NCBI GenBank assembly: GCA_025352305.1
Contig: JANXTQ010000157.1
Location: forward strand, 1-8,088
DNA: 8,088 nucleotides
Origin: Actinomycetes bacterium
Lineage (GTDB): Bacteria; Actinomycetota; Acidimicrobiia; Acidimicrobiales; RAAP-2
Direction: 5' to 3'
In this document: positions 6,654 through 8,088 of the stretch, in pieces
How the letters are laid out: the number at the start of each line of letters is the position of its first letter
Numbering within the stretch: the first letter of the stretch is position 1
Program-made: the position numbers and the translations under genes
Notes under the pieces: generated by a model
What the model saw: the letters and a program-made list of their open reading frames with translations, nothing else
What the model was told of the DNA's origin: nothing
The model's database searches: none

Positions 6654-8088
6654 TGCGACCGCTTCTTCGCCGCTACTACAACGCTCAAAGCCTGGCGAAC
6701 CTGACGGTCCTCGGGACCGTGTTGCTCGTCACGTTCTTGGCAGTTCACCCGTCGCTTGTCCTGTCCACCACGACGATCACGGGAGGCGACACAGCTAGTC
6801 ACGTCGCGACACCGCTGTACATGCGCGGACATATGGGTATGGGGTCGCTGACCAGTTGGGACTCGGGATGGTACGACGGATTTCCTCTTTACTCGTACTA
6901 CTTCGTACTGCCCGACGCTCTCGTGGCGGGTGCGAGTTTGATCATGAGTTACGCCGTGGCGTTCAAGTTGGCGACACTGCTCGGATCGTTTCTTCTTCCC
7001 CTCTGCGCCTTTTGGATGGGAAAACTATTTCGAGCACCGAATCCCATTCCCGCCACGCTCGCCGCGGCGACGCTGCCGTTTCTCATGGATTCGACGTACA
7101 CCATTGATGGCGGGAACTTGTTTTCAACCATGGCGGGCGAATACTCCTTTTCATTGAGCTTGTCGCTCGCACTGCTCACGATTGGACTTTTTGCCCGCGG
7201 AGTGAGAACGGGTAGAGGTCGCTGGTGGGCGGCACTGTCGCTGAGTGCGACGCTCGCGGCGCACCTGTTGCCATGGATGTATGTGATTGTGATGGTCGCG
7301 GTGATGTTGGTGTTGGAAGTGATTGGTCGCGGCGGATTTTTTGACGCCGATCGTCCCGTGCTTGCACGTCATCACGCACGACGCGCAACGTGGTTCACTT
7401 TCAGCGCCGGAGCCGTGTCGCTCGCCCTCTCGGCGTGGTGGCTGTTGCCGTTTGTTTCGACCCAGGCGTACACCAACTCGATGGGTTACACCAACGACCC
7501 GACGAACACCATTTACGACATATTCTCCAAACTCGGCTGGTTCACTGACCCCCAAGGCATGTCGGGAGAGGGAGATCGATGGGTGATCGTTCTTGCTGGC
7601 CTCGGACTCGTCATGGCATTTTTCTGGCGGGACCGACTGGGAATTACGTTGTCCTTTAGCGCAGTAATTTCAATGCTCGCCTTCATTTTCGTCCCACAAG
7701 GTGCTCTGTGGAACGAACGATTCGTTCCGTTCTGGTTCATCTCGATCTATTTGCTGATGGCCTGGTTCGTTGGTGCCAGCTTGATGCGGTTGGCCCGTCT
7801 TACGGTTTGGACGCAGGCTTGTGAGTGGGTCTTGAGTGCGCTCAGCGAGCGTGATGAGAACGGCGCCGCGTGGGTCAATCCAGCAATTTCTCCCAGTGGC
7901 TACGGCGCCATGGTTCAGCGTCACACCGTCACGGCGACGTTGGTGGCGGGTTTACTCGGCCTCGTCGTGACCGTGCCCAGTCTCGTTCCCTCTATTGGCA
8001 GCGCCTTCGGACTCGTGCCCGGGACGAATCAGGTTCCCAACTGGGCCGCGTACAACTACTCGGGCTACGAGGCCAAGCCCGCGTGGTC
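6653..8088 (+). CDS. PTPS-related / GT-C-like polytopic membrane protein, truncated at right edge
   Basis: The frame opens at ATG 6653, inside the TGATG overlap with the CPBP gene, and stays open to the last base, giving 478 residues without a stop. The first membrane segment is near 16-36. A conserved-looking external loop follows with G-G-D-T-A-S-H at 44-50 and S-W-D-S-G-W-Y-D-G-F-P-L-Y at 68-80. About ten more hydrophobic segments follow, near 83-122, 131-147, 165-183, 192-222, 248-268, 310-348, 355-378 and 417-445. A G-E-Y-S-F-S-L-S-L stretch sits at 162-170. The GGD loop followed by W-x-x-G-x-P-x-x-x-Y, plus the GEYSFSL segment, resembles the membrane family named 6-pyruvoyl-tetrahydropterin synthase-related. 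Its architecture matches GT-C glycosyltransferases, where an acidic residue in the first external loop (here D46) binds the lipid-linked sugar donor or metal. The name does not mean it acts in pterin synthesis. The C-terminal domain lies beyond the window. Confidence 0.75.
   Translation, partial: MRPLLRRYYNAQSLANLTVLGTVLLVTFLAVHPSLVLSTTTITGGDTASHVATPLYMRGHMGMGSLTSWDSGWYDGFPLYSYYFVLPDALVAGASLIMSYAVAFKLATLLGSFLLPLCAFWMGKLFRAPNPIPATLAAATLPFLMDSTYTIDGGNLFSTMAGEYSFSLSLSLALLTIGLFARGVRTGRGRWWAALSLSATLAAHLLPWMYVIVMVAVMLVLEVIGRGGFFDADRPVLARHHARRATWFTFSAGAVSLALSAWWLLPFVSTQAYTNSMGYTNDPTNTIYDIFSKLGWFTDPQGMSGEGDRWVIVLAGLGLVMAFFWRDRLGITLSFSAVISMLAFIFVPQGALWNERFVPFWFISIYLLMAWFVGASLMRLARLTVWTQACEWVLSALSERDENGAAWVNPAISPSGYGAMVQRHTVTATLVAGLLGLVVTVPSLVPSIGSAFGLVPGTNQVPNWAAYNYSGYEAKPAW

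Noticed and set aside
7151..7555. Minus-strand open frame of 134 codons.
   Set aside because: It is antisense to the GT-C-like gene, is Arg/His/Gln-rich and low in complexity, and has no recognisable motif.

Overview
The window is almost entirely protein-coding. It reads like chromosomal DNA from an actinobacterium, and the class Acidimicrobiia or a neighbouring lineage is my best guess. The main reason is a membrane glycosyltransferase of a recognisably actinobacterial type followed directly by a DUF5719-like gene. The FtsH with an HEGGH zinc motif and a CPBP protease of actinobacterial style agree with this. GC content looks moderately high by eye (roughly high fifties percent), lower than most soil actinobacteria. 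The lineage call is inference from protein style only.

Layout from left to right. (1) Positions 1-2474, plus strand: the C-terminal part of a large multi-pass glycosyltransferase whose N-terminal catalytic part should lie before the window. (2) Positions 2471-3841, plus strand: a DUF5719-like membrane-anchored extracytoplasmic protein built of about four beta-rich repeats, overlapping gene 1 by 4 bases. (3) Positions 3827-5812, minus strand: a complete FtsH AAA+ zinc protease whose 3' end overlaps gene 2 convergently by 15 bases. (4) Positions 5813-5894: the only real non-coding gap, a divergent promoter region. (5) Positions 5895-6653, plus strand: a CPBP (Abi/Rce1-type) intramembrane protease. 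(6) Positions 6653-8088, plus strand: a large polytopic membrane protein resembling the PTPS-related (GT-C-like) family. It shares one base with gene 5 and runs off the right edge.

Genes 1 and 2 form one transcription unit and probably act together in making or exporting a cell-envelope glycan. Genes 5 and 6 form a second unit pairing a membrane protease with a putative lipid-linked sugar transferase. FtsH, which controls membrane protein quality, sits between them on the other strand. Every gene product here is an integral or anchored membrane protein. I see no RNA genes, mobile elements, CRISPR arrays or clear intrinsic terminators. I did not find a convincing new system. The most open points are the CPBP/GT-C-like operon and the function of the GT2/DUF5719 pair.
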